In this document: positions 52,826 through 64,000 of the stretch, piece after piece | Layout of the letters: the number at the start of each line of letters is the position of its first letter | Position numbering within the stretch: position 1 is the first letter of the stretch | Source: Mesostigma viride | Taxonomy: Eukaryota > Streptophyta > Mesostigmatophyceae > Mesostigmatales > Mesostigmataceae | Assembly (NCBI GenBank): GCA_009746045.1 | Contig: RPFO01001265.1 | Location: forward strand, 1 to 64,000 | Direction of reading: 5' to 3' | Length of the DNA stretch: 64,000 bases | Translations under genes and position numbers: made by a program | The notes under the pieces: generated by a model | What the model saw: only the letters and a program-made list of their open reading frames with translations | Told to the model about the DNA's origin: nothing | Databases searched by the model: none

Positions 52826-55800
52826 GTGCCCCCAGGGGTGTGTAATGAAGCTGCTAGTGACAGCAGTGAGGGGCAGCCCCATGCTCTAGTGAAAGAGCCT
52901 ATTGGACACGATGGGGCAAGCTTGGTTACCACAGAGAGTATGCCAGCTGTAGCTGCAGTGGTTACTCGCCAACGTGCCCGCCATGGCGGTGCTGAGCCTG
53001 AGGTAGGACCTGGTGATGTGGACCCAGGTGGATCTCAGAAGCATTCTGACCGTGCAGGACTGGCACAGGATGGTCAGGATGAGGATAGGGCTGGAGACAG
53101 TCTGACAGGCACGACCCTGGTGCCTCCTGTACATAAGGGATCTGTACATACCTTGAGTGCTAATAATGACAATAAAAGGTTTTCTCTCTTGTATGACATT
53201 GCCTCAAGGTTGCATACCATGTTTGGCCATGCAGCTCAGTCTTTGCAAGTTGCTAGACGGCTGGGAGGAAGTGAGTTGTACTCCATCTGCCAACAGGTTG
53301 CTCAAGCTTGCAAGTGCAGGCTAGTTGCTAGAAAGCCCAAGCAGTCTCATGCCAGGACTCCTATTTTGCAGCCAGGCCATGTGCAGGTAGATATTCAGAG
53401 AATCAGGGGTTTGAAGCTGCTGGTGGCAGTGGACAGATATACCAAGTACAAGACCCTAGAGATCCTGCCTGACATGGAGAAGCCTACATTGATTGCTGCT
53501 CTGAAGTTGACAAGGAGCAGGTACCCTGGGTTGGAGTTGTTGCAGTGTGACATTCAGTTTGAGTGCTGTGAGAACCTGCCAGAGTTTCCAGAGTTGCTGA
53601 TTACACCCAGGGAGAGCCACGGCCAGCAAGGGGTGGTGGAGAGAGCCATCCAAGAGATCAAGACTGTGCTGCTGGTGGAGAGGATTCCAAGGACGTCATC
53701 TGCCATTGTGACATCTGCATGGCTACGTTCTGTGGAGGACAGGCTGAACCTGAGGACTCCCATGTTCTTTGGTGACATTGCCATCAATCCTCTTATGCTG
53801 CATACCAGGATGCTGCCAGCTGATGCTGAGCAGGCATGGAAGGAGAAGCTAGAGGCCAAGTTCCTCAAGCTGAGGCAGAAAGACAAGGGCTGGAGTGTCC
53901 TAGAACCTAACGTTGGACAACAGGTTGTTGTGTGGAAGGAACCAAGCTTTCCAGGGAAACGTGGCAGCTGGCATGATGGGGTGGTGACCCGAGTAGAAGC
54001 CGCTGGCCATAAGTGCTGGGTGGCCATTGATGGCTCCCAAGCAGTGCACCGTCTGTCCTGGTCAAAGATCCGTCCCCGGGGAGGTAATCAAGGAGACCTC
54101 TTCCAGGTGCCCGCTGGTGTACAAGGCGGGGGTGACGTGGAGCTTCCTGATCAGGGTGCTACAGCTGTATCGAGCCCTCAGGGTGACCCTGGCCCGGCCC
54201 CTGGGGTACCTTCACATACGGTGGTTGGGCAAGCAGGCGGACAGGCTGCACCTCCGGAACGGCCCGACACCAGGCCTAGGGGTGTGCGTCTATCAGATAT
54301 TGTACAGGCTTTGCAAAGAGCCAAGAAGGAGCCTAAGGTGTCCAAGCTTGTCCAGTTGGATGAACCTGAGGTAGCTGCCATGGAGATAGATACCAATGCA
54401 CAGGTTTCTGTCATGGGACCTCAGCATACAGGAGAACTGCTGGTCGGAGAACCAAGTTGCCCCTGGGTGTCTGATTTCAGTGGTAGGACGCATCTAAGGG
54501 TGTTGGGAGAGGTTACTGCCCCTGTCATGGGTGTGGATGTGACCTTCCTTGTCCTAGAGGACTATGATGGCCCTGTGATTTTGGGTCAGAATTTTCTGGG
54601 CAATCCTGGGATTTCTATCAGAGCTACAGCTCTGAGAAGAGATGGCTGGGGGATGATTCCCCTAGAAAATTTCAGGACAACATTTCCAGTCAGGTGCAGG
54701 GCCAAGCCGGTCAAGGGTGTAAAATGGGATGAAGGGGAGGTGCCCCCAGCGGCCAGTTTGGTGATTCCAGCTGTGTTGCACCCCAGCAGTATTGGCATAA
54801 CTCACAGGAGCCTTGCTGCACACTCTCCTTTGACATATGACCAGCTGGTCCAAGAGATGAGCTCGCCTACTTTGTTTGAGGCTTGGAAGCTCGCCTTCTC
54901 CAAGGCATTGGAGGAGTGGTTGCAGTTTGAGTGTGCTGCACCAACAGACAGACGTCCCCCAGCATCAAGGAAGCTTGCTTTGAGATTTGTGCTGAAGAGG
55001 AAGGTTGTGGATGAGGTATCAGTGCCCCATGTCAGGCCTGTCCTGAATGAGTATCACGGCACGGGGAGTCTGCCAGGAGAGGAGCTATACACGCCAGGGA
55101 TGCTACACGACACATGGAGAATTTTGCTATGTCTCTACGTGGGGTTGCTGAACAGGGGAGCAGCTATGTCATCAGTGCTGCTGGACTTCAAGAGGGCATT
55201 TTTAAAATCTGATCCAGAAGTGGCCAGGAGGGTGTGGAAGCAGGATGAGCCTTACTGTGTTGAGGTGCCTGCCATCTGGAAGCTGGAGCTGCATCAACAA
55301 TTCCTGGTTATTCTGAAGGGCCTGGAAGGACTCAGGTCGAGCCCAATCATCTGGAGACTCACGCTGCAGGAAGCTCTGATCAGTGAGTGTGGCTTGAGAG
55401 TGTCTTCAGTTGATCCCTGTTTGCTGCTGGCCCAATGGGAGGGTCTGCCAGTGTATGCTAGTTTGCATGGAGATGATCTGCATTTGCTAGCCCCCACGAC
55501 CTGGCTGAAGAAGTTTATTCCTGTCATCAGTGGCAAGTTTTCACTGGGCAAGGAGCTGTGGCAGGAGCCCAACAAGCCTGTAGTGTTCTGTGGAATGCAG
55601 GCTACCCTGTTCAGGAGGGACGGGGAGTGGAGTATCAGGCTTCAGGCTGGAGGAGATTATAAACAGACCATTGTGAAGGCCTTGCCAGAGAAGATCACCC
55701 AGGCTGCAGGACCTGAGTTGAGAGGCATGTGGGCCTGGTTTGCCAGCATCTGTGGTCCGTCTTTGATGGTCCATAGCAGAATGCCTGATGAGGTGCTTGA

Positions 55801-56383
55801 GGATGAGAAGCCTCGAGTCATAGCCCGGTTGGTGGAGAGTACCCCTGATCTGATTTTGTCTGGGATTGACTTTGCCCAGCCTATCACCTTGGAGATCTTT
55901 GTTGACAGTTCCATGGATGCTCGCCAGGTTACCAAGGTCAGGGGGAGATCTGCTGCTCTGTTTGCTTTTTATCAGAGCAGGGCAAGTTTGTTCAGCTGGT
56001 ACAGCAGACTGCAGAAGAGGGTCTGTATCAGTTCAGATGTGGCAGAATGCAGGGCCATATGCGAGGGGATCCAGTCCAGCCTGTACATAAAGGAGTTAAT
56101 GCTGGAGCTGGCTTCAGTTACCCCTTGGACCTTGCAGATGGAGACGTTGTTGCTAACAGACAGCATGGGTATGGTCCAGTTTGTTCACAAGCAGCTGGCC
56201 AGGAGCCGGGACCTGGATTATTTGTTGCTGAAGGAGTTGGCCAGTTTGGTTGACTTGAAGCATATCCCTGGCGAGGAGAACCCTGCTGATGCATTGACAA
56301 AGCTGCCACACAAGGCCCCAGCCCAGTACAATGTACTGAGGAAGCTCATGAATGCTGACTGTCAAGTCGGTCTATCTGTCTAA
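52826..56383 (+). CDS. pol of copia-like element: integrase, protease-like, RT, RNase H
   Basis: A 1185-residue open frame. Residues about 130-195: HHCC-like segment. About 190-300: integrase core with acidic residues in VQVDIQRI, LLQCDIQFECC and HGQQGVVERAIQE. About 515-590: aspartic-protease-like fold with EIDTNAQVSVM and PVILGQNFL. About 690-980: copia-type reverse transcriptase (VLLDFKRAFLKS, SLHGDDLHLLA). About 1035-1175: RNase H (FVDSSMDA, SSDVAECRAICEGIQ, TDSMGMVQF, IPGEENPADALTKL). The protease-like part between integrase and RT is unusual, since copia elements normally carry it before integrase. Confidence 0.85.
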   Translation: MPPGVCNEAASDSSEGQPHALVKEPIGHDGASLVTTESMPAVAAVVTRQRARHGGAEPEVGPGDVDPGGSQKHSDRAGLAQDGQDEDRAGDSLTGTTLVPPVHKGSVHTLSANNDNKRFSLLYDIASRLHTMFGHAAQSLQVARRLGGSELYSICQQVAQACKCRLVARKPKQSHARTPILQPGHVQVDIQRIRGLKLLVAVDRYTKYKTLEILPDMEKPTLIAALKLTRSRYPGLELLQCDIQFECCENLPEFPELLITPRESHGQQGVVERAIQEIKTVLLVERIPRTSSAIVTSAWLRSVEDRLNLRTPMFFGDIAINPLMLHTRMLPADAEQAWKEKLEAKFLKLRQKDKGWSVLEPNVGQQVVVWKEPSFPGKRGSWHDGVVTRVEAAGHKCWVAIDGSQAVHRLSWSKIRPRGGNQGDLFQVPAGVQGGGDVELPDQGATAVSSPQGDPGPAPGVPSHTVVGQAGGQAAPPERPDTRPRGVRLSDIVQALQRAKKEPKVSKLVQLDEPEVAAMEIDTNAQVSVMGPQHTGELLVGEPSCPWVSDFSGRTHLRVLGEVTAPVMGVDVTFLVLEDYDGPVILGQNFLGNPGISIRATALRRDGWGMIPLENFRTTFPVRCRAKPVKGVKWDEGEVPPAASLVIPAVLHPSSIGITHRSLAAHSPLTYDQLVQEMSSPTLFEAWKLAFSKALEEWLQFECAAPTDRRPPASRKLALRFVLKRKVVDEVSVPHVRPVLNEYHGTGSLPGEELYTPGMLHDTWRILLCLYVGLLNRGAAMSSVLLDFKRAFLKSDPEVARRVWKQDEPYCVEVPAIWKLELHQQFLVILKGLEGLRSSPIIWRLTLQEALISECGLRVSSVDPCLLLAQWEGLPVYASLHGDDLHLLAPTTWLKKFIPVISGKFSLGKELWQEPNKPVVFCGMQATLFRRDGEWSIRLQAGGDYKQTIVKALPEKITQAAGPELRGMWAWFASICGPSLMVHSRMPDEVLEDEKPRVIARLVESTPDLILSGIDFAQPITLEIFVDSSMDARQVTKVRGRSAALFAFYQSRASLFSWYSRLQKRVCISSDVAECRAICEGIQSSLYIKELMLELASVTPWTLQMETLLLTDSMGMVQFVHKQLARSRDLDYLLLKELASLVDLKHIPGEENPADALTKLPHKAPAQYNVLRKLMNADCQVGLSV

Positions 56384-57131
56384 AAGCTGAGAGCTGGGTG
56401 CTTAAGTCTCTGGATATCAGGCTGGGAGCTTGATTGTACATAATCCTGAGCACACCTTGAGGGGTGAGACATGTCTCTGGTGTGGGAATGTCTGACATTG
56501 TCTCTGATGGAGAGATGTCTATCTGGGGTTTTCATCTCAGTCTGAGGTTTCCCCAGATCTGTGGTTTGTGGGCGGGGTTCGATTCCCTGGTGCCGTCTTA
56601 AGGCGGAGTTTCACGGACTGGCTGACCCATCCACCATGCTGGTGAGGTGGCGACAGGTCCCCTGATTTTCCACGGTTGGAACGAGTATAGGAGCTTGTGT
56701 TTTGCATGTGCTTCGCGTAGATGTTGTGTCTGGTTCGATAAGGGGCAGCAGACCGGCGCCGACTCCCGTCTGGGGGTCAGCAATGTTTTCTGATGAGCTG
56801 TTGTGGGTGATCTGTGGGGTTTCGCCTAAGGTCCTGAAGGTTGTACATACTTCTCAAGTTCTTAGCTGAACACCTATGGGCTGCCACAGTTGGCCAACCT
56901 CTTGTACATGGGTAACACAACGAGCCTCCCGTGAAGGGATAGGGACTCATTGTAATTTGTTTGTGCTCCTGAGCCAGTATGGGTGCTATGTACATATAAT
57001 AAGGAATCCAAGCTGACTGTCATGCCCAGCGGGTTGTGACTTGTAGTCTGGGGAGGATATCCAGTACCCATTGTGTGTGTTTGTATGTAGACTTGTGTGA
57101 GCTGCTACAGCTCAAGAAAAGAAAGGATTGG

Positions 57132-57827
57132 AGTTAACGCCAAGCGCATTGGCGTGATCCTGATTCGGCATATCTCTGCGATTCCAGCGGCACCGGAACG
57201 AGTTCATTCCGACAAGTATCAAGAAAGTTATGGCGTTCCGACTTCCCGGTCGCGCGCGAGCGCGAGCCGGCTGTTCTTCTAAGTCGGACGTGAATATTTG
57301 CCGACGACATATGGGGTCGACAGTAATTCCTGGGCTGACAGGAATTAGGTGCTGTACCTACGACGGTATTGGATTGATACGTCGTACGCAGGAAATAGGA
57401 ACCTTAACCTGTGGTCTGTTGGTACCGCAGGCTTAGTCCTGGACTTCTAGGTGCAGATGCAATAGTCACTGTGGACTGTGCTCTGTAGTCACTGTGCCTG
57501 TATGGCAGACCTACTGTATAGGAGTTGGGCGCTGTACAGGTAGTGAATACTGTACCGGGGGTGTTATTACTGAGCAGGCCTCCTAGGCTGCTCAGGACTA
57601 GCAAGCACAGTGCACAAGTATATAAACAATAGGCCAGTGCCAAATGGGCATCTCTTGCGAGCCCGCCTCACGTGTTGTGCATTGACTTGGCAAGCGCGTG
57701 TACAAGCCTCAAGTGTGTGAGCGCTGTAACATTATCCGATTTTAACAAAGCTCCGTTTCCAACCATATCACACATTGCTGCATTGCAACCATATCCTTCA
57801 CATTGCGTGTGCGAAGAAAGCTTAACT
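57132..57827 (+). repeat. 3' LTR of copia-like element
   Basis: Direct repeat of 49800-50494. It is preceded by a purine tract AAGAAAAGAAAGGATTGG (57113-57130). Confidence 0.9.
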
Positions 57828-59130
57828 CAATGATGACACCATGGGAGCCTGAATCCTCATCATTAATTACATAAATGCCATTCATGTACGTAGACGGGCC
57901 ATGATGACACCATGGGAGCCTGAATCCTCTTTTTTTTTTTTTCTTTGACATCCATGTACGTGGACGGGCCATGATGACACCATGGGAGCCTGAATCCTCA
58001 TCATTTTTTTTATGAGAGGATTCAGGTTACATAAATGCCAACCATGTAGGTAGACAAGCCATGATGACACCATGGGAGCCTGAATCCTCATCATTAAATA
58101 CATAAATGCCATCCATGTACGTAGACGGGCCATGATGACACCCTGGGAGCCTAAATCCTCATCATTAATTACAAAATCGCCATCCATGTACGTAGACGGG
58201 CCATGATGACACCATGGGAGCCTGAATCCTCATCATTTACTATTCCTTGACATCCATGTACGTACACGGGCCATGATGACACCATGGGAGCCTGAATCCT
58301 CATCATTTTTTTTTCTTTGACATCCATGTACATACGTAGGCCAGCCATGATGACACCAATGGAGCCTGAATCCTCATCATTAATTACATACATGCCATCC
58401 ATGTACGTAGACGGGCCATGATGACACCAATGGAGCCTGAATCCTCATCATTAATTACATAAATGCCAACCATGTACATACACGGGCAATGATGACACCA
58501 TGGGAGCCTGAATCCTCATCATTTTTTTTTTCTTTGACATCCATGTACATACGTAGGCCAGCCATGATGACACCAATGGAGCCTGAATCCTCATCATTAA
58601 TTACATACATGCCATCCATGTACGTAGGCCAGCCATGATGACACCATGGGAGCCTGAATCCTCATCATTTACTATTCCTTGACATCCATGTACGTAGGCC
58701 AGCCATGATGACACCAATGGACTCAGCCTGAATCCTCATCATTTTTTTTATGAGAGGATTCAGGTTACATAAATGCCAACCATGTAGGTAGACAAGCCAT
58801 GATGACACCATGGGAGCCTGAATCCTCATCATTAATTACATAAATGCCATCCATGTACGTAGACGGGCCATGATGACCCCATGCCAGGAGCCTAAATCCT
58901 CATCATTAATTACATAAATGCCATCCATGTACGTAGACGGGCCATGATGACCCCATGCCAGGAGCCTAAATCCTCATCATTAATTACAAAATCGCCATCC
59001 ATGTACGTAGACAAGCCATGATGACACCATGGGAGCCTGAATCCTCATCATTAATTACATACATGCCATCCATGTACGTAGACAAGCCATGATGACCAAA
59101 TGGGAGCCTGAATCCTCATCATTAGTTACA
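57828..59130. repeat. satellite block 4 (forward orientation)
   Basis: Same monomers as blocks 1-3, with more diverged variants (ATGCCAGGAGCC, AATCGCCATCC). It resumes exactly at the copia duplication and ends where orientation flips. Confidence 0.93.
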
Positions 59131-61553
59131 TAAATGGATGGCATGTATGTAATTACATAATGATGAGGAATCAGGCTCCCATGGTGTCATCATGGCCCGT
59201 CTACGTACATGGATGGCATTTATGTAATTAATGATGAGGATTCAGGCTCCCATGGTGTCATCATGGCCTGTCTACGTACATGGATGTCTCAGAAAAAAAA
59301 TGATGAGGATTCAGGCTCCCATGGTGTCATCATGGCTGGCCTACGTACATGGATGTCAAAGAAAAAAAAATGATCAGGATTCAGGCTCCCGTGGTGTCAT
59401 TATGGCCCGTCTACGTGTTGTTGGCATGTATGAAATTAATGATGAGGATTCAGGCTCCCATGGTGTCATCATGGCTGGCCTACGTACATGGATGTCAAAG
59501 AAAAAAAAATGATCAGGATTCAGGCTTCATTGGTGTCATCATGGCTGGCCTACGTACATGGTTGGCATTTATGTAATTAATGATGAGGATTCAGGCTCCA
59601 TTGGTGTCATCATGGCTGGCCTACGTATGTACATGGATGTCAAAGAAAAAAAAATGATGAGGATTCAGGCTCCCATGGTGTCATCATGGCTGGCCTACCT
59701 ACATGGTTGGCATTTATGTAATTAATGATGAGGATTCAGGCTCCCATGGTGTCATCATGGCTTGTCTACGTACATGGATGGCATGTATGTAATTAATGAT
59801 GAGGATTCAGGCTCCATTGGTGTCATCATGGCCCGTCTACGTACATGGATGGCATGTATGTAATTAATGATGAGGATTCAGGCTCCCATGGTGTCATCAT
59901 GGCTGGCCTACGTACATGGATGTCTCATAAACAAAATGATGAGGATTCAGGCTCCCATGGTGTCATCATGGCCCGTCTACGTACATGAATGGCATTTATG
60001 TAATTAATGATGAGGATTCAGGCTCCCATGGTGTCATCATGGCTGGCCTACCTACATGGATGGCATGTATGTAATTAATGATGAGGATTCAGGCTCCATT
60101 GGTGTCATCATGGCTGGCCTACGTACATGGATGTCTCATAAACAAAATGATCAGGATTCAGGCTCCCATGGTGTCATCATGGCTGGCCTACGTACATGGT
60201 TGGCATTTATGTAATTAATGATGAGGATTCAGGCTCCCATGGTGTCATCATGGCTGGCCTACGTATGTACATGGATGTCAAAGAAAAAAAAATGATGAGG
60301 ATTCAGGCTCCCATGGTGTCATCATGGCTTGTCTACGTACATGGATGGCATGTATGTAATTAATGATGAGGATTCAGGCTCCATTGGTGTCATCATGGCC
60401 CGTCTACGTACATGGATGGCATGTATGTAATTAATGATGAGGATTCAGGCTCCATTGGTGTCATCATGGCTGGCCTACGTACATGGATGTCTCATAAACA
60501 AAATGATGAGGATTCAGGCTCCCATGGTGTCATCATGGCCCGTCTACGTACATGAATGGCATTTATGTAATTAATGATGAGGATTCAGGCTCCCATGGTG
60601 TCATCATGGCTGGCCTACGTACATGGATGGCATGTATGTAATTAATGATGAGGATTCAGGCTCCATTGGTGTCATCATGGCTGGCCTACGTACATGGATG
60701 TCTCATAAACAAAATGATGAGGATTCAGGCTCCCATGGTGTCATCATGGCCCGTCTACGTACATGAATGGCATTTATGTAATTAATGATGAGGATTCAGG
60801 CTCCCATGGTGTCATCATTGCCCGTGTACGTACATGGATGGCATTTATGTATATAATGATGAGGATTCAGGCTCCATTGGTGTCATCATTGCCCGTGTAC
60901 GTACATGAATGGCATTTATGTAATTAATGATGAGGATTCAGGCTCCCATGGTGTCATCATGGCCCGTCTACGTACATGGATGGCATGTATGTAATTAATG
61001 ATGAGGATTCAGGCTCCATTGGTGTCATCATGGCTGGCCTACGTACATGGATGTCTCATAAACAAAATGATGAGGATTCAGGCTCCCATGGTGTCATCAT
61101 GGCCCGTCTACGTACATGAATGGCATTTATGTAATTAATGATGAGGATTCAGGCTACCATGGTGTCATCATGGCTGGCCTACGTACATGGATGGCATGTA
61201 TGTAATTAATGATGAGGATTCAGGCTCCATTGGGGTCATCATGGCTGGCCTACGTACATTGATGTCAAGGAATAGTAAATGATGAGGATTCAGGCTCCAT
61301 TGGGGTCATCATGGCTGGCCTACGTACATGGATGTCAAGGAATAGTAAATGATGAGGATTCAGGCTCCCATGGTGTCATCATGGCTGGCCTACGTACATG
61401 GATGGCATGTATGTAATTAATGATGAGGATTCAGGCTCCATTGGTGTCATCATGGCTGGCCTACGTACATGGATGTCTCATAAACAAAATGATGAGGATT
61501 CAGGCTCCCATGGTGTCATCATTGCCCGTGTACGTACCTGGATGGCATTACAA
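59131..61553. repeat. satellite block 5 (inverted orientation)
   Basis: From about 59131 the monomers run as the reverse complement (TGATGAGGATTCAGGCTCCC...). The junction reads through GTTACATAAATGGATGGCAT. Linkers such as TCTCATAAACAAAATGATG recur here and are rare in the forward blocks. The array ends near 61553 in unrelated sequence. Confidence 0.93.
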
Positions 61554-63205
61554 GGCAGGCGCCTCAGTCCGTAGCATCATAAAACATCATAAATGATCAA
61601 ACATGCATTATTTCATCAATTCCAGCATACAGAACATCCATAACAGCGATTAAACATAGGTAGCCATGCACAGTTTTTCTCACATGTCAGTGCTAGACTA
61701 AATAAGTAAAAGTAAGCCTAGATCATTGGAAATGCTAACTGGAGCTCCTTATATGCTGGGCTTCATCATTTCAGCTGTTAGCTGGCTACGGGGCGACATG
61801 CGGCACTAAGTGGCATTACAATGGTATGAGGCGTGCACAATGGTGCTTTTGAATGGCCGGGTAATGCTCAAAATGATCACTAACACACAGCTTAAACTAT
61901 GCTTCATGTTGTTCTAAAGAAAACGTCACCATGTGGTGGCTACCAAGCTCTACTAGCAGGTATACCACTGTGCCAAGGCCCAAATGCACGTGTGCAAGGG
62001 GCTACGTAGCCCATGCATCCACAACATAAAAAATGACCTCCATATGCTTGCCTGAGATGAAATGACACAGAGACAACTCATGGACCTTCTTTTGAATGCA
62101 AGCAGGGCACTGGGACCTCCACAGGTGTTACATGAAGACAGATGGGGTGACTGCACAACAGCAATACTAACAAAGCTAAAAGGCTAACCAAAAACAGGCC
62201 AGGATACCATCTATTCTTAAGGATTTAGGCTATAGAAACCATCATGATACCATATAGAACTTATTTACATGTAACATCAATCATTATTCTAGTATATTTG
62301 GTGCAGACGCAGCCAATCATGCACAAAACTGATGAAAATCTGACCGTAATGGCTGTGCGCAACCACCACCACAAACAATTACAGAAAAGTAGTAACGAAG
62401 CAAATTTGACATCCCAAACCTTCAACAATGAGTCCGAGATTACTTACCGAGTGATACGACGACTTTATCTTGTCGACGGTAACCGCAGGGACACTAAACT
62501 ACGCCAGGTCGAAACCGCAAAAAAAAAGGCTCAAGGACAGCTAGCAAGCTGACGACAGGGCCGATGCGTCAAGACTTTCCTGGCCCACGACACTAATGAA
62601 ATATTCGAAATACATCGTAACAAATTTACTCGATGCGAAATATTCAATTATAAAGCCGCCGATAACAAGTGCTAGCTTCATTGTCACTCCCGTCACAATA
62701 AACACGCGTTGACGCAGTAAAACCCAGACCGAGATGATTGCGCACCTCAGTAAATGTTGCGCGACTGCGGCTACAGCATCTTTACAACGCACAAATAATG
62801 CCTACAAAATTTGGAACGAATCCATGCATCGATGCTCCTACACCAATCAGTTTTCTGCACCGCCATAGCCTCGAATATGCATGTTCGTAATTATTTTACA
62901 TTCACTTTCGTCCCGGTGGACCTGGGTACCCCCTGTACTGTAACCGTTAATTAGTCCCTGTAGTCTTGGTCGAAACATAGTGATGTCCGGTATCAGGGCG
63001 TAGAGCACATCTAGCTCTAGCAGCAGACCTAAAAATATCGCGGAAATGTCTACTGGCATTCGCGCCGCGCCGCTTCCCATCTCGCGCCTATTTGTAGCCC
63101 AGTAGTTACTAATCCTGCGATCATGATGGAATATACATGTAGTGATACTAATCGATACATGTAGTACACATGGTTGGCGCACAGAATGTTGTACAACCTG
63201 CCCTA
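61554..63205. other. anonymous sequence, no gene supported
   Basis: No recognised domain. The longest open frames are 62244-62552 (+, 102 aa, hydrophobic start then polar) and 62847-63182 (-, 111 aa); neither has visible homology or a convincing context. Confidence 0.4.
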
Positions 63206-63863
63206 CATGTGTGGAGGATATGTGCGTACGTACGACGAATCATGTGAAACGACTGGTCCAACCTGAAAAATTTTAAATTTTTGCCGTGTCCAGTAACGGT
63301 CCTAGGTTGCACCCGCGGGACGTTCCGGCAGCTGTACAGAATAGATCAGAAAGATACGCCGCGGAATGACGCCAGTGCCCGGCAAATGTGAGTCGGGAAC
63401 TGAACAGTCACTACACACGTCGAAAATCTATTGCTCCACCCCCCCAAAAAAGCGTTCCGGAACTGTTCGAAGCGAATAGCACTGACAGGATTCGAACCTG
63501 CGTCCAGAGTGAGGTTGCGGAGTGAGGGAGGCCAGCCATCATGGTCCGCACACAAATCTGGCTCGGGTCCGATCCCTGTCAGTGCTCTTCGCTTCGAACA
63601 GGTCCGGAACGCTTTTTTGTGGGGGTGGAGCAATAAATACTCGACATTTGCAGTGACTGTTCAGTTCCGGGCTCACAAATGATTTGCCGGGCACAGGCGT
63701 CGTTGCGCGGCGTATCTTTGTGATCTTTTCTGTACAGCTGTCGGAACGTCCCGCGGGTGCAACCTAGGACCGTTACTGGACACGGCAAAAATTTAAAATT
63801 TTTCAGGTTGGACCAGTCGTTTCACATGATTCGTCGTACGTACGCACATATCCTCCACGCATG
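63206..63863. mobile_element. fold-back element with tRNA-like inner arms
   Basis: Arms of about 300 bp (63206-63507 and 63565-63863) are inverted copies with few mismatches, separated by a ~57-bp loop. Outer ends are CATGYGTGGAGGATATGTGC. The innermost part of each arm reads, towards the loop, AGCACTGACAGG-TTCGAACC or GATCGGACCC, i.e. the reverse complement of a tRNA T-arm plus acceptor end. No target duplication was identified and there is no coding capacity. Confidence 0.8.
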
Positions 63864-64000
63864 CCATGTCGACGCTGCACTGACACACACCAGGGACTTT
63901 GGAAGGTGCGCACCCAGCCCGCCCAGGTAATTGATGCGGTGTTTTGCAGGCGCGCACCGCCGGATGCGCCCACCACGCCCGCCACCGCACGTCCAGTGAC
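63864..64000. other. window edge, nothing assigned
   Basis: GC-rich sequence with no recognisable feature before the window ends. Confidence 0.4.

Larger units (their letters stand above)
49800..57827 (+). mobile_element. divergent Ty1/copia element in the satellite (fossil)
   Basis: 8.0 kb with LTRs of about 695 bp at both ends, ends AGTTAAC/GTTAACT or similar, and a 5-bp duplication CAATG (49795-49799, 57828-57832). LTRs differ by about 1 percent, so the insertion is fairly recent. It holds gag-like open stretches with a CCHC knuckle, then a long pol frame. RT and RNase H are of copia type. The gag part shows a few breaks or separate frames; the pol frame looks open. Confidence 0.9.

Noticed and set aside
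39094-61553. Many long open frames in the satellite (reading MMRIQAPMVSSWPVYVHG and similar)
   Set aside because: They exist because the ~72-bp monomer is a multiple of three without in-frame stops; they vary with linker type, lack start context and run through non-coding repeats.
39101-61553. CRISPR-like array
   Set aside because: Regular repeats with variable linkers look superficially similar, but linkers fall in four recurring classes, monomers are diverged, and the context is eukaryotic satellite.
62244-62552. 102-aa frame with hydrophobic start as a small secreted protein
   Set aside because: No homology, no conserved context, and a composition like surrounding non-coding DNA.

Overview
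The window reads as nuclear DNA of a repeat-rich eukaryote. It has spliced genes with GT-AG introns, LTR and non-LTR retrotransposons, Penelope-like sequence, MITEs, a satellite array with higher-order structure, and no bacterial gene layout. An alga or other protist with a large genome fits the mix of families, but nothing here fixes the species. I see no ordinary host housekeeping gene; almost every base can be assigned to a repeat. All family names come from motifs read by eye.

Region 1 (1-20.1 kb) is a stack of nested insertions. The base layer is a TTAA-flanked element lying on the minus strand (pieces at 5294-5469, 17257-17819 and 19298-20116). Into it went a Ty3/gypsy chromovirus (A, minus, running off the left edge), a 5'-truncated LINE with a 10-bp target duplication, and a second LINE with a restriction-like endonuclease domain and a 13-bp target duplication. 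A second, younger-looking chromovirus copy (B, 5831-16603) then landed inside the first LINE with a 5-bp duplication. B has an RNase H1-type hybrid-binding ORF before gag and GC-rich ORFs after the integrase/chromodomain.

Region 2 (20.1-29.4 kb) is a patchwork of three more pieces of the same (TAAT)n-tailed LINE family, three TA-flanked palindromic MITEs beside tRNA-like half sequences, a SINE-like repeat in two copies, a Penelope-like reverse transcriptase fossil, and a long tandem terminal repeat.

Region 3 (29.4-36.5 kb) holds the most gene-like object: a minus-strand, intron-containing gene (30073-33275) for a DDE-type transposase-like protein. Its 5' side carries a tandem array of GGCCGGC-cored motifs, and the same motif occurs in one of its introns. 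A second copy of the ~1.96 kb terminal repeat follows.

Region 4 (36.5-61.6 kb) contains a diverged TTAA-family copy with a C-rich minisatellite. A roughly 10 kb satellite of ~72-bp monomers follows, organised in ~1314-bp higher-order units and inverted near 59.13 kb. Three elements interrupt it: two with TTAA duplications and one divergent Ty1/copia element (49800-57827).

Region 5 (61.6-64 kb) is mostly anonymous sequence ending in a ~660-bp fold-back element whose inner arms resemble tRNA 3' ends.
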